A stretch of 64,000 nucleotides of DNA, from contig WJMH01000022.1 in NCBI GenBank assembly GCA_014728045.1, positions 94,389 to 158,388 of the forward strand, written 5' to 3'. Source of the DNA: Candidatus Omnitrophota bacterium (lineage in GTDB: Bacteria > Omnitrophota > Gorgyraeia > Tantalellales > Tantalellaceae). The position numbers and the translations under genes were made by a program. The notes below the pieces were generated by a model that ran no database searches, was not told where the DNA came from, and saw only the letters and a list, made by a program, of their open reading frames with translations. Shown here piece by piece: positions 50,895 to 59,769 of the stretch. Within the stretch, counting starts at the first letter, position 1. Each line of letters opens with the position of its first letter.

Positions 50895-52634
50895 ATGAGC
50901 CTGCGAAAAGAAGGTAAACTTGCCCTTTTCATAGTTATTCTGGGGAGCATATCCATAATCCTGGAGAATGCCATTACCCAGTGGTATCTTTCCGAGCTTG
51001 TCGCTCATCTTCTCGATTTTGCCATCTTTTTCCTTTTTGTGACGGCCGCTGCTGCCGGCATTCTAAAGGCGCCGGATAAGAAGGAGTTCATCAGACGGAA
51101 TATTCTGGAGATCGCACTGGCCGCGGTCGCCTCCGTCATGTTCTTCGCCTTTAAGTATTATCATTTCTTTATCGATGATTTCCAGGGTCATAGTATACCC
51201 GTCAAGCTCATAATAGCCATAACCATCATAAGCGCACTCAAGGTGTTCACCAGGGTAAATACTGTAAAATACGTCATTCAGAAGCTGAGCCTTCACCCGG
51301 CGCAGACCATTATGTTCAGTTTCATAGCCATAATCGTGACCGGAACTATCCTGCTTATGACCCCTTACGCCACCAGCGACGGAAGCCAGATGGGGTTTGT
51401 GAACTCCTTTTTCACCGCCACTTCCGCGACATGCGTGACGGGGCTTATCGTGGTGGATACGGCAACGCGTTTCTCTGTCCTGGGGCAGATCGTTATCATG
51501 CTGCTCATACAGTTCGGGGGACTCGGGATAATGATATTCGCCTATTTCACGGGGTTTATCGTGGGAAGGAAGCTTACCCTCGAGGACAGGCTCATGGTAT
51601 CCTATATGCTTGATGAGAACGATTCCCGTAATCTGGCAAGGGGCGTCAAGAACATAGTGCTTCTAACTCTTCTTTTCGAGCTTGCTGGCGCTGTCCTTCT
51701 TTTCATGGCTTTCAAGTCCACGACGGGGGGTATACTAAGCACGGCCTTTTATTCGATCTTTCACGCGGTTTCGGCGTTCTGTAACGCAGGATTCGCTCTA
51801 TTTTCGGATAACCTGGCTTCGTTCAAGTCTTACGGTTTTCTTAATTTCGTGATAGCCGGTCTTATCATAGCAGGCGGCATAAGTTTCGGCGTAATAACCA
51901 ATTCGGCAAGGCACCTCAAGACGTCTTTTCGGAAAAGGTTTCTTGACAGGACGCAAAAGATCGAAAAACTCACTCTCAATACCAAGATCGTGCTCTATAC
52001 TACAGCAACGCTTCTTCTTATAGGGACCCTTGTCATATACAAGATCGAGCACAAAAATATACTCACCGACAGCATCCAGACGCAGTACCTTGAATCATTT
52101 TTCCAGACGGTCACGCTGCGAACGGCCGGGTTCAACACGATGGATATTTCCAAACTGCATAAAGGCACCTTCATCCTGATGATACTTTTCATGTTCATAG
52201 GAGGGGCTTCCGGGTCCACCGCGGGAGGAGTAAAGGTCAATACCGTCGGTGTGGTCTGGGCCTATGTGCGTTCGGTCTTCAACAACAAAGATGAAGTCGT
52301 TCTGCTCAAACACACTATATCGAAGGACCTCATCAATCAGGCCTTTCTGGTGGTCCTGCTTTCAGCGTCGGTGATATTCTCCGGAGCGCTTCTGCTTATG
52401 CTGTTCGAACATGACAAACTTTTCCATGAGCTCGTCTTCGAATCGTTCTCCGCTTTCGGCACTGTGGGGCTTTCCACGGGTATTACGCCGAAACTGACCG
52501 CTTTCAGCAAAATGGTGATAACAGCTCTTATGTTCATAGGCAGGGTGGGGCCGCTTACAGTGGTGGCGGCTATCTCCCAGAAAACATTGCGATACGGTAT
52601 AAGCTACCCCGAAGGGAAGGTAAGCATAGGATAG
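50895..52634 (+). CDS. trkH: Potassium uptake channel subunit TrkH/KtrB
   Basis: A 579-residue K+ transporter subunit. The four pore loops are visible: TATSATCVTGLIV (near 175), HAVSAFCNAGFALF (near 295), TLRTAGFNTMD (near 410) and FGTVGLSTGITPK (near 525), each with the conserved filter glycine. About four extra helices precede the core (residues 10-130). It pairs with the RCK protein encoded 12 bp downstream, which gates it by nucleotide binding. The start ATG 50895 lies just after tRNA-Arg and has no strong ribosome site. Confidence 0.93.
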   Translation: MSLRKEGKLALFIVILGSISIILENAITQWYLSELVAHLLDFAIFFLFVTAAAAGILKAPDKKEFIRRNILEIALAAVASVMFFAFKYYHFFIDDFQGHSIPVKLIIAITIISALKVFTRVNTVKYVIQKLSLHPAQTIMFSFIAIIVTGTILLMTPYATSDGSQMGFVNSFFTATSATCVTGLIVVDTATRFSVLGQIVIMLLIQFGGLGIMIFAYFTGFIVGRKLTLEDRLMVSYMLDENDSRNLARGVKNIVLLTLLFELAGAVLLFMAFKSTTGGILSTAFYSIFHAVSAFCNAGFALFSDNLASFKSYGFLNFVIAGLIIAGGISFGVITNSARHLKTSFRKRFLDRTQKIEKLTLNTKIVLYTTATLLLIGTLVIYKIEHKNILTDSIQTQYLESFFQTVTLRTAGFNTMDISKLHKGTFILMILFMFIGGASGSTAGGVKVNTVGVVWAYVRSVFNNKDEVVLLKHTISKDLINQAFLVVLLSASVIFSGALLLMLFEHDKLFHELVFESFSAFGTVGLSTGITPKLTAFSKMVITALMFIGRVGPLTVVAAISQKTLRYGISYPEGKVSIG

Positions 52635-52646
52635 GAGGAAAATAAA

Positions 52647-53339
52647 ATGGCAAAGGAAAAAATATTTTCGGTGTTCGGGTTAGGTACGTTCGGTATGGAG
52701 ATATGCAGCGTGCTTTCGAAGAAGGGAGCCAAGGTAATAGCGGTAGATATCGATAAAAAGAACGTGGACCGGGTAAGGGACAGCGTGACGCAGGCGGTGC
52801 TTCTGGACAGTACCGACGAAGACGCCCTGAGGAACGCGGCACTTCAGGATACGGATGTCGCTATAATCTCGATAGGGGACAACATGGAAGGCAGTATTCT
52901 TACCACTATCCTTCTCAAGAAGATAGGGGTTCCTTATATCATCGCCAGGGCAATGAGCGATGTCCACGCGCAGGTCCTCAAGCAGATCGGTGCGACCGAG
53001 GTCATCAATATCGAGGTCGACCAGGGACAGAGACTGGCCAACCGGATAATAGCCCCGGACATAGTTGATGTGGTTCCCATATCCGAGGACCAGGTGCTAG
53101 CCGAGATGCGGGCGCCGGAGAATTTCATAGGGAAAACGCTTTCGCAGCTCGAACTCAGAAAGAGGTTCAATGTCAATATCATCACGGTAAGACGTTCCAA
53201 GATCGATATAGACGACATGGGCAACCCCATGAAGAAGGAATTCGTTTTCACGCCGAAACCGGACGAAGAGCTCAAGGTGGATGACGTACTGATCGTTCTC
53301 GGGTCGCCGAAGGACATAGAGAAACTCAAGGAGATATAA
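52647..53339 (+). CDS. trkA: TrkA/KtrA RCK regulatory subunit
   Basis: A 230-residue cytoplasmic regulator with a single RCK unit: the nucleotide-binding GLGTFGMEICSVLSKKGAKV (residues 9-28), acidic VDID end of the second strand, and a C-terminal TrkA-C domain (about 140-225). The single RCK makes it KtrA-like and presumably an octameric ring under the TrkH dimer. AGGAGG precedes ATG 52647. The next gene begins a base after its stop. Confidence 0.93.
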   Translation: MAKEKIFSVFGLGTFGMEICSVLSKKGAKVIAVDIDKKNVDRVRDSVTQAVLLDSTDEDALRNAALQDTDVAIISIGDNMEGSILTTILLKKIGVPYIIARAMSDVHAQVLKQIGATEVINIEVDQGQRLANRIIAPDIVDVVPISEDQVLAEMRAPENFIGKTLSQLELRKRFNVNIITVRRSKIDIDDMGNPMKKEFVFTPKPDEELKVDDVLIVLGSPKDIEKLKEI

Positions 53340-53340
53340 G

Positions 53341-54054
53341 ATGATACTCGTAAAGAAAAGGTATCTTTTCATATTGACGGTTCTATTCTGCCTGATCGTC
53401 ATATTCGGGGAGGTCAAGTTCTTCTACGCCCTCAGGCATGTCGATCAGACGACGGACCTCGACGTCAAGTATGAGATGGAGAACTTTATTTTCGCCTCTA
53501 TCGTGCTTATGATGATCGTGTTCTTCTTTCTGGTCAATTTCGTTAGGATGAGCAACAATATCCTCAAGCGTCTCGATAAGCTTATACAGCTTTCCTCCTA
53601 CGGCAAATACGATGTGGGAGAACACCTGGGCAAGCTCGGCAGGCTGGGGGAGAGGGTGAACTTCCTGGTATTCCACCTGGAGAAGCTGAACCGGAAAAAG
53701 TCGCTGAAGATAAGTTCCCTGTCCGGGATGAAAGACCTTTTGCTGGAAATGTCCGCTGAACCGCTGTTGGTCATGGACAGGTATGGGCGCCTTGTTGACT
53801 GTAACAGCGCGCTTCTCGGGGAGATGGATATTACAAGGGAAGACATTCTCGGATATACTTGCAGCGGTGTTCTCCAGGGGGTAGCCCCCGAGGATCTTTT
53901 CTCGGAACTCCAAAGAAGAAGAAAAGCTATCGAGAGGGGTGAAATCACCATAAATGCCGGAGGCAAGAGCAAAAAGTGCAGAATCACATTCTATCCGGTC
54001 ATTAATGCGGACTCTGATATATCACACGCTGTGGGGGTATTATCATGCGAATGA
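53341..54054 (+). CDS. Membrane protein with PAS domain
   Basis: A 237-residue protein with two transmembrane helices (about 7-30 and 47-70), a short coiled or linker region and a PAS domain (about 128-235; LVMDRYGRLVDCNSALLGEMDITREDILGYT). No output domain is attached. It is directly coupled to trkA (one base gap), and its end overlaps the next gene by 10 bp. It could report redox or ligand state to the K+ uptake system or to an unlinked kinase, but that is position only. Confidence 0.75.
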   Translation: MILVKKRYLFILTVLFCLIVIFGEVKFFYALRHVDQTTDLDVKYEMENFIFASIVLMMIVFFFLVNFVRMSNNILKRLDKLIQLSSYGKYDVGEHLGKLGRLGERVNFLVFHLEKLNRKKSLKISSLSGMKDLLLEMSAEPLLVMDRYGRLVDCNSALLGEMDITREDILGYTCSGVLQGVAPEDLFSELQRRRKAIERGEITINAGGKSKKCRITFYPVINADSDISHAVGVLSCE

Positions 54055-54500
54055 GAAGAATATGGGCAGTAACGCTGTCAGTGATCTATTTATTTATCCA
54101 GGCGGGGGTTTCTTACGCCGGGGGTTTTTCCAGGGTAATGGTACTGGATGTAAGAAGCACCGAACCGGAATTCTCCTACCGGATCAAGGTGGAGGTAAAT
54201 ACTTATGAGCGTTTGGGTATAGGGGATATTTACCCGGCCCACGTCAGGAAACGGACCGGGTCCGGTCTGTTGGATAAGCTCTATATCAGCGGTACCGTGG
54301 AGCCCTTGGAGAACGTTACGTTAGCGGGAGTTGTGGTGGTCGCCGAATTTTTGGATTCTGCCGGCAATACGGTCGCCCTGGAGGAATCAGCGGTTATCCC
54401 CCGGATACTGGGTCTTAGAGGAAGCAGAACAGGACGTTTTACGGTGGATACTGATTACTCCGAGTCGATAACCACATGTAAACTCAGTCTCAGGTGGTGA
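54045..54500 (+). CDS. Exported protein, unknown
   Basis: A 151-residue protein with a signal peptide (residues 5-24, cleavage near VSYA) and a mature domain of about 125 residues that looks all-beta (VKVEVNTYE, LYISGTVEPLENVTLAGVVVVAEFLDSAGN), like a small Ig/FN3-like or envelope beta sandwich. No cysteines form an obvious pair. It lies between the PAS gene and tadA, overlapping the first. I do not recognise the family. Confidence 0.65.
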   Translation: MRMRRIWAVTLSVIYLFIQAGVSYAGGFSRVMVLDVRSTEPEFSYRIKVEVNTYERLGIGDIYPAHVRKRTGSGLLDKLYISGTVEPLENVTLAGVVVVAEFLDSAGNTVALEESAVIPRILGLRGSRTGRFTVDTDYSESITTCKLSLRW

Positions 54501-54502
54501 TA

Positions 54503-54955
54503 ATGAACATACATGAAATATACATGAAACAGGCCCTTACCGAAGCCTATAAAGCTTTTGACGAGGATGAAGTACCCGTTGGATGCGTGATAGTTTATCA
54601 AGGGGAGATAATAGGGCGGGCCCATAACCAGATAAAAATGCTGAAGGATCCCACCGCGCACGCGGAGATGATAGCTATCACGCAGGCGGCCGCGCACCTT
54701 AGAAATGAAAGATTGAACGGGTGCGTACTTTATGTTACAATTGAGCCCTGTTCGATGTGTGTGGGGGCGCTTATTCTGGGACGATTTAAATCCGTGGTAT
54801 ACGGGGCAAGCGATTCCAAGACGGGTGCCTGCGGTTCGGCGGTGGATCTGACTAAACCGGGTCTATTTAATCATACCCTTGAGGTTACAGGGGGCATAAT
54901 GGAACCCGAATGCCGGACGGTAATACAGGAATTCTTCCTCGCGAAAAGAGATTAA
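54503..54955 (+). CDS. tadA: tRNA-specific adenosine deaminase
   Basis: Deaminates A34 to inosine in tRNA-Arg(ACG). The 150-residue cytidine-deaminase fold has the zinc and proton-shuttle motif HAEM (His53, Glu55) and PCSMC (Cys83, Cys86), plus SKTGACGSAVDL, which is typical for TadA. ATG 54503 is preferred; a GTG at 54494 overlaps the upstream stop. The substrate tRNA is encoded at 50804-50879. tRNA-Ser(GCU) lies 19 bp downstream and may share its transcript. Confidence 0.93.
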   Translation: MNIHEIYMKQALTEAYKAFDEDEVPVGCVIVYQGEIIGRAHNQIKMLKDPTAHAEMIAITQAAAHLRNERLNGCVLYVTIEPCSMCVGALILGRFKSVVYGASDSKTGACGSAVDLTKPGLFNHTLEVTGGIMEPECRTVIQEFFLAKRD

Positions 54956-54974
54956 AACATACCTTTTTTAATAC

Positions 54975-55067
<93 letters not shown>

Positions 55068-55114
55068 GCGATAAAACAGGCATTTTCATAAGTTGCCTGA
55101 TCATCATAGAATAA

Positions 55115-55152
55115 GGCTCAAACTCTTTCAGAATAAGGGTTTGAGTCTTTTC
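55115..55152 (+). terminator. Terminator after tRNA-Ser(GCU)
   Basis: GGCTCAAACTC, 11- to 12-base loop, GGGTTTGAGTC, then TTTTCTTTT. Confidence 0.75.
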
Positions 55153-55181
55153 TTTTATCTTCTTTTGTTTGTTTTAAGTAG

Positions 55182-55239
55182 TGCCCCTGGAGGAAATAAG
55201 TATTTTCTCTTCATTCGACTCACCCGCATTTCCGGGGCA
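55182..55239. other. Bulged hairpin in the gap before the sulfur genes
   Basis: TGCCCC (55182-55187) and GGAAAT (55192-55197), split by a four-base bulge, pair with ATTTCCGGGGCA (55228-55239). The gap of 314 bases (55068-55381) otherwise holds the terminator at 55115 and no gene. Confidence 0.4.
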
Positions 55240-55381
55240 TGATTTTGGTTGCCTCTGCAAGTAGAAAATAGTCAATATAAAGTGGATATAACCGATAGGA
55301 AAAGAACGACACATAAATATAATGTACAGTGTTTGATAGCGTTTGATGCTTATATTCAAAAAGAATAAAAAGGATGCACAT

Positions 55382-56749
55382 ATGTATTTACAGAAGATCA
55401 AATCGGAAGGCCTAGCCCATCTGTCATATTTTATCGGCAGCGGGAACGTAGCGGCAGTAGTAGATCCGCGCCGCGACCATGATATATATGAACGGATAGC
55501 AGCTAATAAGGGTATGCGTATCACTCATATTTTTGAAACGCATCGGAACGAGGATTACGTTATAGGTTCAGTTTCGCTTGCGGAACGTACAGGCGCGCGA
55601 ATATTTCATGGCGCGAACATGGATTTTCAATATGGTACGGCAGTGTCCGACGGGGAAACTTTCGAACTGGAAAGCGTGGGGTTAAAGGTGCTCGAAACCC
55701 CAGGACATACTTTCGAAAGCATTTCGATCGTTCTTTACGATAAAAAATCCGGAGAAGACGCGGTAGGTGTTTTTACGGGTGATGCCCTGTTTATAGGTGA
55801 TGTGGGAAGGACGGATTTTTTCCCGGACAGAAAAGAAGAAGTTGCCGGGCTTCTTCATGATAGCATTTTTAAAAAACTTGTTCCGCTCGGGGAACACGTT
55901 ATTATATACCCCGCCCACGGGTCAGGTTCGGTGTGCGGTGCAGGACTGGCGACCCGGGAATTCTCGACTATCGGATACGAAATAAGGAACAACCCGATGC
56001 TTAAGATGAATAAAGAGGAGTTCATAAGACATAAAACGCAGGAAAAACATCCCCTGCCGCCATATTTTAAAAAAATGGAGGAGTACAATAAGAATGGGGC
56101 TCCTGAGATGTGCGGGCTTCCGTTACCGGCACCTATGGGTGCGAAAGAGTTCACGGAAGCTATCGAAAAGAAGGATATGGTAGTTATAGATATGCGCAGT
56201 CCTGAAGCTTTTGCGGGAGCGTTCATTCCCGGAAGTCTGGCCATTCCTCTGGGGATGTTCCCTTCTTATGGAGGTTGGTTCGTTTCATATGACAAGCCGA
56301 TCGGAATTGTCGTCGAGAACGAGAGCCAGGTAGATACGGCCGTAAGATACCTGCTGAGGATGGGATATGATAATATACAGGCATATCTGGATAAAGGCCT
56401 GCACGAGTGGGAAACGAGCGGACGCAAATTCGACAGAGTGCCTGCTGTTCACGCTGAAGACCTGGTAGAAAGGATAAATAGGGGGGAGGAGCTTACTCTT
56501 CTTGATGTCAGGAAGGAAGGTGAATTCGAATCCGGTCATCTTCCAAAGGCAGTAAATATTTATTTGGGGGATATCGAAAAACATCTGGATAAGGTATCTA
56601 AAGATCGTCCTGTGGTTACCTTCTGCGGAAGCGGCAGACGGGCTATTATAGCCGCGTCAATATTAAAGAGAAACGGTTACGATAAGGTTGAGGACTGTCT
56701 GGGGTCGATCAAAGCATGTTCCGCCATAGGTTGTCCGATAGAAAAATAA
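55382..56749 (+). CDS. Metallo-beta-lactamase fold / tandem rhodanese fusion
   Basis: A 455-residue protein. The MBL domain (about 1-230) resembles persulfide dioxygenases (ETHE1/CstB), but the metal motif HxHxDH reads HRNEDY (residues 54-59), so two of the usual ligands are changed. The first rhodanese (about 258-355) has no catalytic cysteine; the second (about 365-455) has it in TFCGSGRR (near 415). The expected role is moving sulfane sulfur from persulfide or thiosulfate. The start ATG 55382 follows AAAAGGAT. It heads a run with two YeeE/YedE genes, an Rrf2 regulator and a TauE/SafE exporter. Confidence 0.82.
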   Translation: MYLQKIKSEGLAHLSYFIGSGNVAAVVDPRRDHDIYERIAANKGMRITHIFETHRNEDYVIGSVSLAERTGARIFHGANMDFQYGTAVSDGETFELESVGLKVLETPGHTFESISIVLYDKKSGEDAVGVFTGDALFIGDVGRTDFFPDRKEEVAGLLHDSIFKKLVPLGEHVIIYPAHGSGSVCGAGLATREFSTIGYEIRNNPMLKMNKEEFIRHKTQEKHPLPPYFKKMEEYNKNGAPEMCGLPLPAPMGAKEFTEAIEKKDMVVIDMRSPEAFAGAFIPGSLAIPLGMFPSYGGWFVSYDKPIGIVVENESQVDTAVRYLLRMGYDNIQAYLDKGLHEWETSGRKFDRVPAVHAEDLVERINRGEELTLLDVRKEGEFESGHLPKAVNIYLGDIEKHLDKVSKDRPVVTFCGSGRRAIIAASILKRNGYDKVEDCLGSIKACSAIGCPIEK

Positions 56750-56765
56750 AAAAAGGAGAAAGCGC

Positions 56766-57284
56766 ATGATGAAGTGGTTGACAATGGATATGTGGTCTCC
56801 TTATGTGACGGGCAGTTTGATAGGGGTTTTGAGCTGGATAACATTTCTTATTTCGAACAAGGCATTGGGGGTGTCCACGGCTTATGTCAGGACCTGTGGT
56901 CTTATTGAGAAAAAATTGGATAACAATGTTGAGAAAAAGAACGAATATTACCGGAAATATTCCCCATCGATAGATTGGGAATGGATGCTCGTCGCCGGAC
57001 TTATATTAGGAGCTTTTCTATCTTCCAAATTATCCGGGGTTTTTGCTCTCGATTGGGTGCCCGGCCGCTGGGAAGCGTCTTTTGGTAATACGCCTTTACT
57101 GCGTTGGGCCGCGGCCTTCATCGGCGCGATTATAATGCAGGTAGGAGCGCGGTGGGCGGGTGGTTGTACCAGCGGGCACGGCATAAGCGGCACATTACAG
57201 CTGGCCGTAAGCAGTTGGATAGCCGTTATATGTTTTTTTATCACTGGTGTTTTAACGGCTCATATTATATACGCATTATTTTAA
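56766..57284 (+). CDS. YeeE/YedE (Sulf_transp) family membrane subunit 1
   Basis: A 172-residue membrane protein with four to five helices and the family motif GARWAGGCTSGHGISG (near 130-145), with the conserved cysteine that relays thiosulfate or sulfur. It forms the first half of the two-part YeeE/YedE transporter whose second half is the next gene. GGAGAAAG precedes ATG 56766. These proteins bring thiosulfate or sulfane sulfur into the cell, so the adjacent MBL-rhodanese would handle the imported sulfur. Confidence 0.83.
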   Translation: MMKWLTMDMWSPYVTGSLIGVLSWITFLISNKALGVSTAYVRTCGLIEKKLDNNVEKKNEYYRKYSPSIDWEWMLVAGLILGAFLSSKLSGVFALDWVPGRWEASFGNTPLLRWAAAFIGAIIMQVGARWAGGCTSGHGISGTLQLAVSSWIAVICFFITGVLTAHIIYALF

Positions 57285-57296
57285 CCGGGAGAAACA

Positions 57297-57872
57297 ATGA
57301 AACTAGAAAATAGTAATAAAAAAATGTTACAGCTTTTAATGGGCTTTTTATTCGGTATCTGTTTCGGATTTCTTCTTCAAAAAGGAGGTGTTACCCGTTA
57401 TGACGTGATGATAGGGCAATTGCTTCTTGAAGATTTCCGGGTGATAAAGATAATGCTTTCAGCGATCCTTGTAGGTATGTGGGGCATATATTTTTTGAAA
57501 AAAGCAGCTCTTGTGGAGTTGCACATCAAGCCCGGCGCGATCGGGTCTTCCTTGATCGGTGGTCTTGTGTTCGGGGTAGGTATGGGAATTCTAGGTTATT
57601 GCCCCGGAACCGTATCCGGGGCAGCTGCACAGGGCAATCTGGACGCGCTATTTGGAGGTATAGCCGGGCTATTAGCCGGATCCTGGATATTTTCGAGAAT
57701 TTTTCCTTCACTGAACGGGAAAATATTGCACATAGGTGATTTCGGCAAAAAAAACTTGCCAGAGATATTGCATATCCCGGAGTGGGCGGCTATGTCAGCG
57801 GTAACAGTTGTAATTATAGGGTTTGTTATCCTTTTAGAAACAAATAATATTCCCGGATTGCTGGGGAAGTAA
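57297..57872 (+). CDS. YeeE/YedE family membrane subunit 2
   Basis: A 191-residue protein with about five helices. LGYCPGTVSGAAAQGN (near 100-115) is the second-half cysteine motif of the sulfur-transport family, preceded by FGFLLQKGGVTRYDVM near the N-terminus. It lies 12 bp after the first half with GGGAG before ATG 57297, so the two make one transporter from separate chains; many relatives have them fused. Base composition becomes more AT-rich from here on. Confidence 0.83.
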   Translation: MKLENSNKKMLQLLMGFLFGICFGFLLQKGGVTRYDVMIGQLLLEDFRVIKIMLSAILVGMWGIYFLKKAALVELHIKPGAIGSSLIGGLVFGVGMGILGYCPGTVSGAAAQGNLDALFGGIAGLLAGSWIFSRIFPSLNGKILHIGDFGKKNLPEILHIPEWAAMSAVTVVIIGFVILLETNNIPGLLGK

Positions 57873-57891
57873 AAAAGGATTACTTAAGAAA

Positions 57892-59463
57892 ATGATCGAT
57901 CCGTTAAAGAAAAGATACAGATTCAGGATAGTAGATCCGGCTTACCCGGCGTTTAATGTCTATTCGTTCAATGCTGGTAGGACAACCCCTTTAGGACCCG
58001 TGTGCGTGGCGACTGCGGTTAATAAGATGGAAAGATGGGGCGCAGAAGTTATTGATGAAAATAATCTCAGGAGGTATGGTCCCAAATCCGGATCGGGTGG
58101 CGCGGATCATGAGTTCTTGCAAAAATTAAGGCCCGCGGATGTTGTGGGACTTTACGGGGGGCTTACGAGCACGATCCCCAGGCTTTATGAAATAGCTAAA
58201 TTTTACAAAAATAAAGGAATAACAACCATTGCCGGGGGGCACCATTTTGTTGACGAGACCATTGAAGAAGCTCTTTCATCGGGCGTTGATTACATAGTTA
58301 TAGGCGAAGGGGAAGAGACCATAAAAGAACTTTTACGAACCCTTATGAAAAAAGGTGATCTGGCAAAAGTGCAGGGTATAGTTTACAAGCAGAACGGTGA
58401 GATAATCCGTACGCCGGCAAGAAAACCCATAACCGATTTCGACAGATTACCTTTACCTGATTTCTCTTTAGTGAGGTGCGCAAAGATAGTGGTGTATCCT
58501 GTCGGGAGAATAAGAGGGTGTGGTATGGATTGCGAGTTCTGCGCAGTTAAGGGAAAACCAAGATGTGCTTCCGTGGAAAGATTAATGGAACAAATAACAA
58601 ATGTTGTCGAAACGACAAAGGCAAAGAAATTTTTTGTAGTTGATGATCTTTTTGGCCAGCAAAGGTCCGAAACCATCAGGTTTTGTAATATGCTGAGAGA
58701 TTATCAAAAGGCCATAGGCGTAAGACTGGATGTCGGTGTGCAGATAAGATTAGACATGGCAAAGGATACTGAGCTTCTTTCCGCGATGCGCCAGGCAGGG
58801 ATCAGTTTTATAGCTATTGGGTATGAGTCGCCGATTGAAGAGGAACTAAAGGTCATGAAAAAACATCTTGATCCTGAAGAGATGCTTTATCTTACAAAGA
58901 TATTCCGCAAAGCAGGATTCTTGATACATGGAATGTTTATTTTCGGATATCCAATGAAGGCAGGTGTTGATTTTAAGATGTCGGAAAAGGAGAGAGTAAA
59001 ACGTTTTGAACAATTTATTAATAAAGCACGACTCGATACTGTTCAAGTCATGTTGCCTATACCGCTTCCGGGTACCCAGTTAAGGGAAAGACTTAAAAGC
59101 GAGAACAGGATATATCCTATTGAAGATGTAGGCTGGGAATATTATGATGGCAACTTCCCCGTTTTTCATCCCGACGAACCCATGACATCTAAAGAGATGC
59201 AGAAGTCAACAATGGAAATAATGAGAGGGATCTTCCGTTTTAAGAATATGTTTATGGTGGGGATAAATGTTCTATTGACTCCAGGGATAATTCTTTCTCC
59301 CCATAATATAAAACATGGATGGCGAAGATGGTATCGTTTTTGGAGGCAGTCTCTGGTTAGATTTGGGGGATGGATTTTGATGAAAAAATGGTCAAAAGCT
59401 TTCTATAAAGGCGACTTTTTAGATAAGTTAATATCAGCAGAAAAACGTTTAGTAAAACACTGA
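57892..59463 (+). CDS. B12-binding radical SAM protein
   Basis: A 523-residue enzyme with an N-terminal cobalamin-binding-like domain (about 15-155), a radical-SAM core with CGMDCEFC (Cys210, Cys214, Cys217) after the IRG motif, and a C-terminal region with an amphipathic, possibly membrane-associated end (IKHGWRRWYRFWRQSLVR). This class includes methyltransferases for hopanoids, lipids and other natural products (HpnR/BchE-like). The substrate is unknown. The typical B12 motif DxHxxG is not obvious, so cobalamin use is not certain. It sits inside the sulfur block, 19 bp after the transporter gene, with no sulfur motif of its own. Confidence 0.75.
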   Translation: MIDPLKKRYRFRIVDPAYPAFNVYSFNAGRTTPLGPVCVATAVNKMERWGAEVIDENNLRRYGPKSGSGGADHEFLQKLRPADVVGLYGGLTSTIPRLYEIAKFYKNKGITTIAGGHHFVDETIEEALSSGVDYIVIGEGEETIKELLRTLMKKGDLAKVQGIVYKQNGEIIRTPARKPITDFDRLPLPDFSLVRCAKIVVYPVGRIRGCGMDCEFCAVKGKPRCASVERLMEQITNVVETTKAKKFFVVDDLFGQQRSETIRFCNMLRDYQKAIGVRLDVGVQIRLDMAKDTELLSAMRQAGISFIAIGYESPIEEELKVMKKHLDPEEMLYLTKIFRKAGFLIHGMFIFGYPMKAGVDFKMSEKERVKRFEQFINKARLDTVQVMLPIPLPGTQLRERLKSENRIYPIEDVGWEYYDGNFPVFHPDEPMTSKEMQKSTMEIMRGIFRFKNMFMVGINVLLTPGIILSPHNIKHGWRRWYRFWRQSLVRFGGWILMKKWSKAFYKGDFLDKLISAEKRLVKH

Positions 59464-59721
59464 TTTTTTAAGCGAAACTATCAGGGAAATTGTAAAAAAG
59501 TTGTATGGCAAGCGCGGGGTTCGGTTGCAAAAAAAGTATTTATAACGACCTATGCTGACATGTCTCCTGTTTCCTCTCTCCGTCAGTTATATTTTAGAAC
59601 TTCCTAAAATCAATCATTTTAAGTATTAACTTTACCTGTTAAGAGATCTTCAAAGTCTAAAATCTTTGCGAATTTTGATATTTTTGTTTATTTAATTAAA
59701 TTTGCTTTTTTATCACTTTTA

Positions 59722-59744
59722 TTGTATATTAAGTAAATATACAA
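59722..59744 (+). promoter_or_regulatory. Perfect palindromic operator of the Rrf2-family regulator
   Basis: TTGTATATT, five-base spacer AAGTA, AATATACAA: 9-bp perfect inverted repeats, centred 37 bases before ATG 59770. The position suggests autoregulation by the Rrf2 protein. It lies in the 306-base gap (59464-59769), which is otherwise AT-rich and without genes. I found no equally good copy before the gene at 55382. Confidence 0.6.
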
Positions 59745-59769
59745 ACTACACAAAAAAAGGGGGGGCAAT

